From Chitinophaga pinensis (GTDB lineage: Bacteria > Bacteroidota > Bacteroidia > Flavobacteriales_D > Crocinitomicaceae): a stretch of DNA of 64,000 nucleotides. Position numbers and translations under genes: made by a program. This document shows positions 17,601-26,982 of this stretch, piece after piece. Under the pieces are notes generated by a model. It had not been told where the DNA came from, made no database searches, and saw nothing but the letters and a program-made list of their open reading frames with translations. Where the stretch lies: the NCBI GenBank assembly GCA_945863605.1, contig CAMAZP010000013.1, positions 19,677 through 83,676 of the forward strand. The letters are read 5' to 3'. Numbering within the stretch: position 1 is the stretch's first letter; each line of letters begins with the position of its first letter.

Positions 17601-20051
17601 ATGAAAAGTCTTGTTTTCTATTTATCACTTTTAATTTATTTTATTTCTTATGAAAATATTAAAGCACAAAACTACCAAGTTCTTGATGCTTATTCAATGG
17701 GAGTAGTACCTTTTGCGAAAGTATTTCCTTCAATTGACAAGCCTTTGCTGACAGATATGGATGGGAAATTCCAATTAAATGTTACAGAGCAAGAAATCAC
17801 CATTAAAGCTAGTACTTACCGCGATACAACCTTAAAAATCTATTCTTGGTCAGATACACAAATTTTGCTTCGTCCAGCAGTTCAAAACATTCAAGAAGTA
17901 ACCGTTTTACCTGGCGAAAATCCTGCAGATCGCATTATTAAAAAAGCAATTGAAAATCGAAAACTCAATCATCCACTCGAAAATGAGGGTTTTATTAGTC
18001 ATCAATACAGCAAGTTTATTTTTGATATTGACCCAGAAACACGGAAACGATTGATGGATTCTTCAGTTTTAAAGAAAGGCGATACAACTCTTTTGAAAAT
18101 GCGCAATTTCTTTAGTAAACAGTATCTTTTTATGATTGAAAATGCATCAAGGCACTATTTTGAACCTCCCTATAAAGAGAAAGAAATAATTGAAGCTTAC
18201 AAAGTTTCTGGATTCACCGATCCGATTTTTTCAACTTTTGCACAAGAAATGCAATCTTTTCATTTTTATGACAATCAAGTTGCTGTGCTTGGCAAAAATT
18301 ACATTAATCCAATAGCTTTTGGTTCATTGAATCGCTATCTTTTCATTTTGGAGGATTCAACAATTAATGCCAAAGACACCACTTACACTGTTTTTTACCG
18401 ACCGAAAAAAGGCAAAAGTTTTGAAGGTTTAACGGGTCGTTTATACATCAACACCAATGGTTACGCAATTGAAAAAGTTACAGCTAAGCCTTATGTGATG
18501 GATACTTCCGGAATGGCTTTGGAGATTGTTCAAGAATATGCTTTTACTGAAAACACGAAATGGTTTCCCTCTAAACTTTCAACTTCTATTGAAATTTATA
18601 CTGCCGTTGCTGATGTAGAAGCAGGAACTGTTTCCGTAGTTGCTGGTGGCGAAAAAGTAACAAAACCCAAAAGCTATATCGTTGGAAGAGGATCAACTTA
18701 CATTGATAAAGTTCAGTTTAATCCCAAAGAATTAGAAAAAGAAAAGTACAATAATGTATCCACTGAAACTGCTGTAAATGCGGAAATAACCAATGACACT
18801 AAATGGAATGAATTGCGCACCAATCAACTTTCTGAACGCGAGAAAAACACCTACACTAATTTGGATAGTATTGTTAAAACGCAAAAATTAGATCGCTTTT
18901 TGTCACTTGCAAAAGTTCTGGCTTCTGGTAAGATTCCAATCAAAAAATTCAACTTGGATTTAAAGCGAATCATCAACTATAATCCGTACGAAGGTTATCG
19001 TTTGGGCTTAGGAATTGAAACTTCAGAGCGATTAATAAAACCATTAATACTTGGAACTTATTTTGGCTATGGAACAAAAGATAAAGCTTGGAAATATGGG
19101 GCTTACTCACACCTTTTTCTACATCGAAGAACGGGCACAAAACTTGAACTTTTTATTCAAAATGATGTTGCAGAAGTTGGTTCTGTACGCTCCATTGCAA
19201 ATCCTAATTTTTTAACCAATGATTTAGCACGCGAGTTTTTTATTAAAAACAAAGTGAACCAAGAAAAAATGGGAATTGCTTTTCAAACATATATTCGTTC
19301 CAATATGGGCTTGCGATTCGAAGCAAATACTCAACGACTTTTTTATGGAAACACTTATCAATTTGAAGGTCAAAATGCTTTTCTTGCTAACGAAACTTCA
19401 CTCATTTGGTCGTGGAATATTCGTGAGAAAGTAACTATTTTAGGAAATCAACGCCTACCAATGGGAACAAAATTTCCGAAGTTGCAACTCCAAATAGACA
19501 AAGGTTGGAAATTGGATGCAGGAAAATTTTCGAGCAATTTGGATTATTATCGAATAATTTTTCAAGTGCAACAAACAGTTCCCATTATCGGAATTGGAAA
19601 GTTAGCATGGTCGCTCAGAACAGGAATTAGTGATGGCAACGCACCACTTTTCTTTCATCAATTAGTTTCTGCTACGCGATCGAATTGGTCAATTTCTGTC
19701 CCAAATACCTTTGAAACTGTTGAGGCAAATGAGTTTTACCACAAAAAAGCCGCTGCTATATTTACACGTTTTATTTTCAATTCCAAGTACACAAAAGCAA
19801 AATGGAACGAACCTCAATTTGGGTTTCATTACGCATATGGAATTGGCGAATTTCAAAATAAAGAAGCGCACAGCTTAGCCTTTCGCTCGATGGACAAAGG
19901 TTTGCACGAGGTTGGATTGTTTTTAAATGGAATTTTAGTTTCTGGAAATACAAGCATCGGTTTAGGTGGTTTTACACGTTTTGGTTATTATGCGAATCCT
20001 GACTGGAAAAGAAATATTGTTCCTAAGATTGTGGTTGGGGTAGTTTTTTAA
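17601..20051 (+). CDS. DUF5686 outer-membrane protein with carboxypeptidase-regulatory-like N-terminus
   Basis: 816 residues with a signal peptide (1-22, ending IKAQ). Residues 25-95 form a CarboxypepD_reg-like beta-sandwich (PFAKVFPS, LLTDMDGKFQLNV, RPAVQNIQEVTVLPG), as in TonB-dependent receptors. The body matches DUF5686: AxxIIKKAIENRKLNHPLEN, then repeated amphipathic strands in the second half, ending in an aromatic-rich strand, VPKIVVGVVF. An outer-membrane beta-barrel is likely. There is no TonB plug. Function unknown; the family is widespread and often near-essential in Bacteroidetes. Confidence 0.8.
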   Translation: MKSLVFYLSLLIYFISYENIKAQNYQVLDAYSMGVVPFAKVFPSIDKPLLTDMDGKFQLNVTEQEITIKASTYRDTTLKIYSWSDTQILLRPAVQNIQEVTVLPGENPADRIIKKAIENRKLNHPLENEGFISHQYSKFIFDIDPETRKRLMDSSVLKKGDTTLLKMRNFFSKQYLFMIENASRHYFEPPYKEKEIIEAYKVSGFTDPIFSTFAQEMQSFHFYDNQVAVLGKNYINPIAFGSLNRYLFILEDSTINAKDTTYTVFYRPKKGKSFEGLTGRLYINTNGYAIEKVTAKPYVMDTSGMALEIVQEYAFTENTKWFPSKLSTSIEIYTAVADVEAGTVSVVAGGEKVTKPKSYIVGRGSTYIDKVQFNPKELEKEKYNNVSTETAVNAEITNDTKWNELRTNQLSEREKNTYTNLDSIVKTQKLDRFLSLAKVLASGKIPIKKFNLDLKRIINYNPYEGYRLGLGIETSERLIKPLILGTYFGYGTKDKAWKYGAYSHLFLHRRTGTKLELFIQNDVAEVGSVRSIANPNFLTNDLAREFFIKNKVNQEKMGIAFQTYIRSNMGLRFEANTQRLFYGNTYQFEGQNAFLANETSLIWSWNIREKVTILGNQRLPMGTKFPKLQLQIDKGWKLDAGKFSSNLDYYRIIFQVQQTVPIIGIGKLAWSLRTGISDGNAPLFFHQLVSATRSNWSISVPNTFETVEANEFYHKKAAAIFTRFIFNSKYTKAKWNEPQFGFHYAYGIGEFQNKEAHSLAFRSMDKGLHEVGLFLNGILVSGNTSIGLGGFTRFGYYANPDWKRNIVPKIVVGVVF

Positions 20052-20192
20052 TTTTATGAGAATAGGTTTTTGTCAGAAGAACGGTTAAAACTTTGAAAAA
20101 GAAAGTACTACGATTTGGAATCATAAATATTAAAATGTGCAGATAATTTTGAAATTAAAAGTGAATAAGTTAATATTGAAATAAAATTTATA

Positions 20193-21065
20193 ATGATTTT
20201 AAAAACAATAAAAAAGACTACTTTATTCTTAATATTTCTTATTTTTTTTTCGTGTAGAAATGGAGAAAGTAATTTAGGTTCTTCAGCAGGTGGAGCTGTT
20301 AGTGAAGATATGAATAAAGAGTCACAAGTAGAAAACAATGACCCGCCAGATGATTATGCAGAAGGTGTTTTTCCAAATCCAGACGAAGAAATTTTTCCTA
20401 CTGAGTTTGAATTGAAAACTTATTATATCGTGCCTTCTGGCGCTTACCACGACACGGATGAATTACCAAAAATTAAACAAAAAGAGGAATGGCTTGGTTT
20501 TTATAAAAATGATGCTGGTGAATTGGAATTAAAGGCTGTTAAAATGATCTTCAAACGCGTTTTTGATGAAATGATGGATTCCGACAAAAAAAGACCAACA
20601 GGAATTGAGCCTATTCCTTCAGATGCCGTCAACTGCGAGTTTGTACTGAATCCAATTGGTGGAATGAAACCAAAGAAATTAGTCTCTTTGGTAAATGAAG
20701 CAGATAGCTTTCTTCCAGGTGAACAAAAAATAATTAAATCAAATGATGTCGTGTACCGAATTTACGCAACAGGTGTTAAAGTAATAGAAAACGACCAAGA
20801 AGGTATCAGAAACTATCAACTTTTTGTAGAGTCAAAGGATAAAAACGGAATGAAGAAAACACAATTATTGATGCAAGTTCCAACTTTTGGTAAGGATGGG
20901 CTACCTTCGATTCGTATTGTTCTAGCTTCCTATTTAGATGATGATTCAATTCCAGATTTTATTCTAGAAAATGAAAATGATACTTACATTTATCTTTCAA
21001 AGTTTGCGTCTGAAAGTGAAATAGTTAAAGTTGTTGGGTCGGATGTTTTACCAAGTGGATGTTAG
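20193..21065 (+). CDS. Predicted lipoprotein of unknown function
   Basis: 290 residues. The lipoprotein signal is clear: basic start, hydrophobic run and Cys21 in IFFSCRNG. An acidic, Pro-rich linker (about 40-65) precedes a soluble domain of about 220 residues with no family that I recognise. The C-terminal part has an RIVLASYLDDDSIPDFIL stretch resembling a calcium-binding-type D-x-D-x-(I)-P-D repeat, suggesting a single VCBS/FG-GAP-like unit. The methyltransferase gene follows after one base, so the two may be cotranscribed although no shared role is evident. Confidence 0.65.
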   Translation: MILKTIKKTTLFLIFLIFFSCRNGESNLGSSAGGAVSEDMNKESQVENNDPPDDYAEGVFPNPDEEIFPTEFELKTYYIVPSGAYHDTDELPKIKQKEEWLGFYKNDAGELELKAVKMIFKRVFDEMMDSDKKRPTGIEPIPSDAVNCEFVLNPIGGMKPKKLVSLVNEADSFLPGEQKIIKSNDVVYRIYATGVKVIENDQEGIRNYQLFVESKDKNGMKKTQLLMQVPTFGKDGLPSIRIVLASYLDDDSIPDFILENENDTYIYLSKFASESEIVKVVGSDVLPSGC

Positions 21066-21066
21066 T

Positions 21067-21867
21067 ATGAATAAAGAAACTCAATTTTTTGAAACAAATA
21101 AAAAATCATGGGACGGTGTAGTTGAAACTCACCTTGCCTCTGATTTTTACAACAACGACGCTTTTATAGCTGGTGAAAACTCTTTGAAAGAAATCGAACT
21201 TGCCATTTTAGGTGAGGTGAAGGGATTAAAAATTCTTCATTTACAGTGCCACTTCGGTCAAGATTCAATTTCACTGAGTAGAATGGGCGCTGAGGTAACA
21301 GGTGTTGATTTTTCACCAAAAGCAATAGAAACAGCAAAAAATTTAGCCGTTAAAACAGGACAAAACACGCAATTCATTTGTTCCAATGTTTATGATTTAT
21401 CAGCTGTTTTAACAGAACAATTTGACATCGTATTTACTTCTTACGGCACAATTGGTTGGCTTCCTGACTTGAATCGTTGGGCTAAGGTGGTGGCTCAATT
21501 TTTAAAACCAAAAGGAAAATTTGTTTTTGTTGAATTTCACCCCGTTGTTTGGATGTTTGACGATAATTTTTCTAAAGTTGCCTACAACTACTTTAACGCA
21601 GGACCAATAATGGAAAATGAAACCGGAACATATGCAGATAAAAATGCAGAAATCCGAAATGAGTATGTTATGTGGAATCACGATTTAGGAGAAGTTTTAA
21701 GTAGTCTTTTAATGGAGAATTTAGAATTAAAACAGTTTAAAGAGTACGATTATTCACCGTATAATTGTTTTAAACACACAATTGAATTTGAACCAAGCCA
21801 CTACAGAATAAAGCATTTAGACAATTTTATTCCGATGGTTTACTCATTAGTAATGGAAAAAAAGTAG
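21067..21867 (+). CDS. Class I SAM-dependent methyltransferase
   Basis: 266 residues from the ATG at 21067, which lies one base after the preceding stop. Motif I is KILHLQCHFGQDSISLSRMG, followed by the acidic VTGVDFS (motif II) and NVYDL; this is the UbiE/Methyltransf_11/25-type Rossmann core. The C-terminal half carries aromatic residues (YSPYNCFKH) that probably shape the substrate pocket. The substrate is unknown. It is convergent with the flavin reductase gene, with only 3 bp between their stop codons. Confidence 0.82.
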   Translation: MNKETQFFETNKKSWDGVVETHLASDFYNNDAFIAGENSLKEIELAILGEVKGLKILHLQCHFGQDSISLSRMGAEVTGVDFSPKAIETAKNLAVKTGQNTQFICSNVYDLSAVLTEQFDIVFTSYGTIGWLPDLNRWAKVVAQFLKPKGKFVFVEFHPVVWMFDDNFSKVAYNYFNAGPIMENETGTYADKNAEIRNEYVMWNHDLGEVLSSLLMENLELKQFKEYDYSPYNCFKHTIEFEPSHYRIKHLDNFIPMVYSLVMEKK

Positions 21868-21870
21868 ATT

Positions 21871-22515
21871 TCAGAACTTAGTTTTAAGTTCTTGATTGAC
21901 TCTTGCATATTCAAATCGCTTTAAAAGTTGTGGCAACGCATATCCGTCTAAACCATTAATAGTAACTACGTTTACTTTGTCCAAATGGAGCCATTTATCT
22001 TCTCGATCTAAAATGGAATCGTAGTAAATTGCTTCGATTGCCGCAATGATATGAATTGTATTGTTTTCAATAATTTGATATTCATTCACATAACGACAAA
22101 GTAAACGAACAGGACTGCCTTTCACAAATGGAATCTGGATTTCATCTAAATATTCTTCCTCTAAATCGGTCATTTCAAATTCAGAAACGGATGCGTCATA
22201 TGCTGCCGAACTCTGATGTGCAGCCGAAATCATATTTTCTGTAATCGCATTTACCGTAAAAAAACCTGTTTCTTTCAAGTTGGTGTAAGTATCTCTTGGA
22301 ACTGTATTTGGTCGAAGTATAAAACCCAATAATGCAGGGTCGCTTCCTAAATGAGTGACACTTGAAAAGACAGCAACATTACTAATTCCAGCTGCAGATT
22401 TTGTAGCGATTAAGTTGGCTGATTTATACCCCATACAACTATTGATTAAGTTGAGACGAGGAATTTTACTGAATTGACTGAACGTTTCTTTGGTGTGTTT
22501 AATCATCATTTTCAA
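21871..22515 (-). CDS. Flavin reductase-like domain protein
   Basis: 214 residues of the FMN-binding split-barrel, flavin-reductase-like family: KSANLIATKSAAGISNVAVFSSVTHLG, then GFILRPNTVPRDTYTNLKETGFF and NAITENMISAAHQSSA. These are the usual FMN-phosphate and isoalloxazine contacts in this group. Such proteins reduce free flavin or serve as flavin-dependent oxidoreductases. Three 32-bp tandem repeats lie about 100 bp upstream of its start and may form its control region. No operon partner is apparent. Confidence 0.8.
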   Translation of the reverse strand: MKMMIKHTKETFSQFSKIPRLNLINSCMGYKSANLIATKSAAGISNVAVFSSVTHLGSDPALLGFILRPNTVPRDTYTNLKETGFFTVNAITENMISAAHQSSAAYDASVSEFEMTDLEEEYLDEIQIPFVKGSPVRLLCRYVNEYQIIENNTIHIIAAIEAIYYDSILDREDKWLHLDKVNVVTINGLDGYALPQLLKRFEYARVNQELKTKF

Positions 22516-22615
22516 TTACTTTTTATAATAACAGAAAGCATCGATTGTTGTTTAATTTTGCAAGTTTCTTTAAAAAGAAATATTGACTTTGTTTTTCTTT
22601 TTGGAATTTAGATTA

Positions 22616-22711
22616 CATTTTTTCGTACGAATTTTTGTTGTTTAACGCATTTTTTCGTACGACTTTTTGTAAATTAATACACTTTTACCCACGACTTTTT
22701 TATTTTAAATG
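22616..22711. repeat. Three tandem 32-bp units with TCGTACGA palindromes
   Basis: Units start at 22616, 22648 and 22680 with an exact 32-bp period. The first two begin CATTTTTTCGTACGA and include the 8-bp palindrome TCGTACGA. The third is degenerate (CACTTTTACCCACGA). Each is followed by a T-run. The array sits 101 bp upstream of the minus-strand flavin reductase start. It may be a regulatory array or a relic of slippage duplication. Confidence 0.6.
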
Positions 22712-22740
22712 AAAAAACACGAGCTTAAACCAAAAAACTC

Positions 22741-22870
22741 ACGCCCCTGATTGTAGCGGCATCCTCCGAAAAAACAAAGTGAGAGCGAAAAAAGAGAGCG
22801 TTGATTCAATGTGAAAATGATTGAAAGAGCGAGAAAGTCGGAGATACAGCGAAAAGTAGGAAATGGCGCC
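22741..22870 (+). ncRNA. Candidate dispersed structured element
   Basis: The stretch opens with CCTGATTGTAGCGGCATCC and closes with GATACAGCGAAAAGTAGG, an end pair that I recall from a common Bacteroidetes intergenic element, possibly related to the Flavo-1 motif (uncertain). Stem pairs seen: CTCCGA 22764-22769 with TCGGAG 22838-22843, TGTA 22752-22755 with TACA 22845-22848, and an inner TTCAAT/ATTGAA hairpin near 22805-22824. It lies between two minus-strand genes. The remainder of 22516-22872 is AT-rich with only the 32-bp repeats. Confidence 0.4.
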
Positions 22871-22872
22871 CT

Positions 22873-24345
22873 TTAATTTCTTTTCTGATTCACGTGTTTT
22901 GCGAGAATTCGTTTTCCTTCGATTTTCACCAAGGAAGTGCTTCGAAATGACCAAACAATATCGCTAGCATTTTTGCGCGTTTCCTCAATGTCAACGATGG
23001 GATGCGGATAGTTTACACCAATTTTACACTGATAAAATTCTTGTTCCATTTCGCTCAATTTCCAAGGTTCGTGGATGAGGTGCGCAGGAATATTTTTCAA
23101 TTCAGGCAACCATTGTTTGATAAACGTGCCTTCAGGATCGTGGTCTTCGGAATTCTTAATCGGATTGTAAATTCGAATCGTGTTGATACCTGTCACGCCC
23201 GATTGCATTTGTAATTGCGGGTAATGAATCCCTGGTTCGTAGTCCAAAAATTGCCGTGCTAGAAAATGTAAATCGCGCCAATCTTGCCATAAATTGAAGA
23301 CAAAAAACGATACAACCATCGCGCGCATTCGGAAGTTGATGTAGCCAGTTTGCACCACACAACGCATACACGCATCCACAATTGGAACGCCCGTTTTACC
23401 TTGTTGCCACGCCAGAATATAGTGTTTGTTTCTAACTTTTTGAAGTTGATTGTAAGCTTTGTTGACGTTCTCAAATTCCATACTACATTCATCTTCAAAC
23501 TTTTGAATGAAATGATAATGCCAATGTAAACGTGAAATGAAATTATCTAATGCTCGTTTGTTTTTCGAAGTTTTGTAATGCTGTTGGGTGTACAAATAAA
23601 CCATCCGCATACTGATATTTCCGTAGGCCAAATAAGGCGAAATTCGGCTACAACCTTTACGACTCAACAAGGGTTTTGAAATGTGTTTGCTGTAATTTAC
23701 ATAGCGTTCTTCCAAGAAACTTTTCAAATAACGCCAAGCCAATGTTTCACCACCTTCTTGAAAACTCTTGTTTCTTTTGGTAATGTTTTCGTCTAGTTTC
23801 GGTCCTTTGATTTGCTGGTAAAATTCATCTTCCAGTCTCAGAAAATTGGTGTTTTCTTCGTTAATCAATTTCGGTACAGAAGTCATGGTTGCTTTCCAAC
23901 GTTTTTCCCAATCGCTTCGGTTTTTCAGCCGACGAATGATACCATTGGTGCGACTTTCTTTCCAATTAACTCCCTTTTCCTTGAAGAAAGTTTGCATTTT
24001 TAAGTCACGGTCGAAAGTGAGTTTGTTGCCAATTTCTTGATGCGAGAAAACGATTTGAATGTCGAACTCTTCAGCTAAACTCTGAAAAACAGGAAATACT
24101 TCAGAGTGAAAAATATAAACTTGAGCTTTTATATCTTGAAGCTTTAGATTCATGTCCATCAACGATTCATATACAAAGCGCCAATGTCTTACATCACTGT
24201 CTTCGAAAGCCATTACGCTTGGTTCGAAACAATACAAAAGCAAAATTGGAAGCGATTCTTTTTGAGCCAAAAACAAAGGTTCGTGGTCTGTAAAACGCAA
24301 GTCGCGCTTGAACCAAACGATGTTTATTTTTTGTTTCAAAATCAA
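22873..24345 (-). CDS. Cryptochrome/photolyase family protein
   Basis: 490 residues: N-terminal photolyase alpha/beta domain ([14 protein letters not shown] near 10-23) and C-terminal FAD-binding helical domain. The latter contains [37 protein letters not shown] and [12 protein letters not shown], and the WRDLHFLA and [16 protein letters not shown] segments that line FAD. It repairs UV dimers in DNA using blue light, or senses blue light; the subclass cannot be fixed by eye. The start is TTG at 24345: a stop lies four codons upstream in frame and no ATG is available before the conserved region. It follows the SDR gene by 20 bp. Confidence 0.88.
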   Translation of the reverse strand: MILKQKINIVWFKRDLRFTDHEPLFLAQKESLPILLLYCFEPSVMAFEDSDVRHWRFVYESLMDMNLKLQDIKAQVYIFHSEVFPVFQSLAEEFDIQIVFSHQEIGNKLTFDRDLKMQTFFKEKGVNWKESRTNGIIRRLKNRSDWEKRWKATMTSVPKLINEENTNFLRLEDEFYQQIKGPKLDENITKRNKSFQEGGETLAWRYLKSFLEERYVNYSKHISKPLLSRKGCSRISPYLAYGNISMRMVYLYTQQHYKTSKNKRALDNFISRLHWHYHFIQKFEDECSMEFENVNKAYNQLQKVRNKHYILAWQQGKTGVPIVDACMRCVVQTGYINFRMRAMVVSFFVFNLWQDWRDLHFLARQFLDYEPGIHYPQLQMQSGVTGINTIRIYNPIKNSEDHDPEGTFIKQWLPELKNIPAHLIHEPWKLSEMEQEFYQCKIGVNYPHPIVDIEETRKNASDIVWSFRSTSLVKIEGKRILAKHVNQKRN

Positions 24346-24365
24346 TTCTGATCAAGCATCCAACA

Positions 24366-25055
24366 TTAAGAATTCTTTATGTTACCCATTCCACCATCCA
24401 CGTGCATAATCTGACCTGTAATCCAACTTGCATTTTCAGAAAGAAGAAATTCCACCACACTCGCAAGGTCTTTTGGTTCACCAATTTTTTTCAAAGGATG
24501 ACGATTCGCACTTGCTTCGATTTTTTCAGGTGTGCTCAACAAACGCTCTGCCATTGGCGTATGTGTCAAAGAAGGAGCTACGCAATTCACTCTAATTTTC
24601 GGTGCAAATTCAGCAGCTAAGGAACGTGTTAAACCTTCAATTGCGCCTTTGCTTACTGCAATAGAAGCGTGGAAAGGCATTCCAGTTTGAACAGCAACTG
24701 TGCTAAATAAAACAATAGATGCTTTATCGGATAATTGTAAGTTCGGTGTGTAGGTTTGAATGCTTTTAATAGCGCCCAAAACATTAATATTGAAATCGTT
24801 TTGAAAGTCTGTTTCTTTCAAACCTCTAAACGGTTTTAGGTTAATTGACCCTGGAAAATAGACCAAACCATCGATTGTTCCTTCTAATTTTGGAAAACTT
24901 GTTTCGCCATTTAAAGTGTATTCATAAAACTCAGTGAAAGGTGCATCAGGTTCGTTTCTTGAAATGGATATAACCCGTTCATTTTTTGCAATAAGTACTT
25001 TTGCGACTTCTTTTGCTACGGCTGATGAAGCTCCGATTAGTAATGTTGTTTTCAT
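24366..25055 (-). CDS. SDR-family protein lacking the catalytic tyrosine
   Basis: A 229-residue Rossmann-fold short-chain dehydrogenase/reductase: nucleotide motif LIGASSAVAKEVAK (5-18), N-x2-G-type NVLGAIKS, VNCVAPSLTHTPMAERLL after the active site, and C-terminal ITGQIMHVDGGMG. The expected Y-x3-K is I-x3-K here (ASIAVSKGAIEG), so the catalytic Tyr is Ile while the Lys is kept. This looks like an atypical SDR subgroup that accompanies photolyase genes in Bacteroidetes. A role as a nucleotide-binding, sensor-like protein or a changed chemistry is possible. It is probably cotranscribed with the photolyase. Confidence 0.82.
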   Translation of the reverse strand: MKTTLLIGASSAVAKEVAKVLIAKNERVISISRNEPDAPFTEFYEYTLNGETSFPKLEGTIDGLVYFPGSINLKPFRGLKETDFQNDFNINVLGAIKSIQTYTPNLQLSDKASIVLFSTVAVQTGMPFHASIAVSKGAIEGLTRSLAAEFAPKIRVNCVAPSLTHTPMAERLLSTPEKIEASANRHPLKKIGEPKDLASVVEFLLSENASWITGQIMHVDGGMGNIKNS

Positions 25056-25455
25056 AAAGCTAAAACAATAAAAAAAGAGGAATTGTTTTGAAAGAATGAA
25101 ATAGTATATTCAATTTTAAAAAACTAGAAATCTATTTCAGAATACAAAGAAAAAACAGCTAAAAAAACTGGACTTTAAGGTTTATTGAAAAGTATAAATT
25201 AGTAGGAAAATAAATAATAAATACAACTTTTAACGAAATTGAATTTTACTAAAAAGTAGCCATAATTATTTAATTATTACTTAAACTACTTAATTGATTT
25301 ATAGAATTTTATGATATAATTGGTAAATTATTATAGATTTCAGTTTAGTAACATTAAACAGAAAATAATATAATATAGTAAATTAGGATTTAGGAGATAA
25401 ATTTGATTATTAATCTCAGAAATCCTTTAGACATACATATCAAAGTCAAGTCATT
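25056..25455. other. AT-rich gene-free stretch
   Basis: Four hundred bases of very AT-rich DNA upstream of the SDR gene. It presumably contains the SDR/photolyase promoter, but no convincing element, RNA or open frame was seen. It ends at the displaced aspS fragment. Confidence 0.5.
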
Positions 25456-25527
25456 TTACCCTCTCAACTTAATCCCCAACTCTTTCAATTGTTTATCATC
25501 CAATGGTGATGGTGCGTCAATCATTGT
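25456..25527 (-). pseudogene. Displaced copy of the aspS 3' end
   Basis: On the minus strand this encodes [18 protein letters not shown] followed by IKLRG and a stop, matching the real AspS C-terminus [22 protein letters not shown]. Bases 25468-25527 agree with 27612-27671 at 55 of 60 positions; most differences are silent or conservative. No aspS sequence precedes it, so it is a fragment, not a gene. It marks the far end of a 2.1-kb inserted segment. Confidence 0.85.
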
Positions 25528-25607
25528 ATTGTGACTATGATAATTTGTCTTATTTTTTAATATTTTCAGTTGATACAAGAATTTATTTTTCATTTCATAA
25601 AACGAAT

Positions 25608-26918
25608 TCACTTCTTTTTTGTGATGTTGAATAACTCCATTCGCCAATTACTTTTAAGCTTTTCTTGAATTTGAAATTCATTATTATGCAATTCAGCATT
25701 CATAATATCTGAGGTAAGCGTTATAACTTCTCGATAATATTTCCATTGTCGGTTTAGGAAGTCGGTTCCGTAACCAAAACCAAAAGATTTATCGAATCGA
25801 ACCAAATACGATTGCCAAGGCAACCAACTTATAAATGAATTGTGATTAATATAAGGTCCTGCGAGGAAAATATATGGAGTATATTTATTTAACCTAAATG
25901 GAGCAAATCCAGGGTCATTAATTGTGTCTGTAATCGGAAGTAGTTGCTCATACCATAATGGGTTCTTTGGCGCTAACATATAGGTTATTGTTGTTGCGTT
26001 TTTAGCTCGATAATCGGTTAAAGGCAATAAATTTGAATGAAATTCTTCCATTTCTGTTGGTGTATCAGATTCCGCTGTTGTGTGAAGTGAAATAATTGTA
26101 TTTGCAATTTTGGGATAATCAGAAAAATCATATTCCAGCCAACTTTGTGCCCCTAAACTATGCCCAACACCTATTGTATAATTGGTATTTACGTACTTTA
26201 ATTTTTTTGAAAACTGGCTAACCTTTAGCATATCTCTTCTGAAAGTTGATTTACTTCCAATTGTTGTATCTCCTTTTTCAATTACTATTGTGTCGATTGG
26301 AGATCTTGATAAACCGTACTCTGTTGGTAAATTATACCAGGCAGAAATAACAACAAAACCTTTACTTGCCCAATATTCGCATGCGATGTTATTATCGAAC
26401 GGTACACTTTGAGCTCCATGATGATAGAGAATTAAAGGAAATTTCTCGTCGGAAACAGGCAAATTTCTTTGTGCATAAACACTTGCGCCCTTCAATTTTT
26501 GCCATGCTCGAATGATGGTATCTGATTTAGTTAATTCTCCAGTTAATTCATTTATTGGCGCGTAGAATAATTCTCTTGAAATAACAGTTTCTATACTTTT
26601 TTCAAAAATAGATGATAACAACTTATCTGAAAAAGTAGATGGGAGTTTGGTGTATTCATTGAACAGCATTGGCTTCTTAACTTTTTGTTTTGAAGGATAC
26701 CAAATTTGAATCCAAATTGGCTTCTTAAATTTCTGATTATTTATAACATAATCGTCTATTTCATCAAAAATTACAGTGTCTTTGAAACCAACTCCCCATT
26801 TGCCATATTCAATACTATCCATTTTCAATGAATTAAGTGTTTTTTGAGTATACACTTTAAACCCAAAAAACAACATAATTAAAATCATTAATACTTTTAA
26901 AACACCATTTATCATCAT
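25608..26918 (-). CDS. Alpha/beta hydrolase (acetylhydrolase/esterase-like), exported
   Basis: 436 residues with an N-terminal hydrophobic segment (about 5-25, ending KVYTQ) that is a signal peptide or anchor. The nucleophile elbow is GVGHSLGAQS (G-x-S-x-G, Ser near 246), the oxyanion region is LILYHHGAQS, and a C-terminal His is likely in YINHNSFISW. The overall pattern resembles PAF-acetylhydrolase-like serine esterases. The substrate is unknown. It is the largest gene in the segment bounded by the two aspS 3' ends, together with the DUF433/DUF5615 pair, so it is likely cargo of the insertion. Its 3' end adjoins the displaced aspS tail. Confidence 0.75.
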   Translation of the reverse strand: MMINGVLKVLMILIMLFFGFKVYTQKTLNSLKMDSIEYGKWGVGFKDTVIFDEIDDYVINNQKFKKPIWIQIWYPSKQKVKKPMLFNEYTKLPSTFSDKLLSSIFEKSIETVISRELFYAPINELTGELTKSDTIIRAWQKLKGASVYAQRNLPVSDEKFPLILYHHGAQSVPFDNNIACEYWASKGFVVISAWYNLPTEYGLSRSPIDTIVIEKGDTTIGSKSTFRRDMLKVSQFSKKLKYVNTNYTIGVGHSLGAQSWLEYDFSDYPKIANTIISLHTTAESDTPTEMEEFHSNLLPLTDYRAKNATTITYMLAPKNPLWYEQLLPITDTINDPGFAPFRLNKYTPYIFLAGPYINHNSFISWLPWQSYLVRFDKSFGFGYGTDFLNRQWKYYREVITLTSDIMNAELHNNEFQIQEKLKSNWRMELFNITKKK

Positions 26919-26982
26919 CTGAAAATTTAATTATTTCATCATCTTCCTGTGACTCTTCTTCGTTTACATTTTCGGCTTTTTG

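Noticed and set aside
23002..24040. Plus-strand open frames opposite the photolyase gene
   Set aside because: They lie wholly inside a well-conserved gene on the other strand and their translations show no motif; they are shadows.
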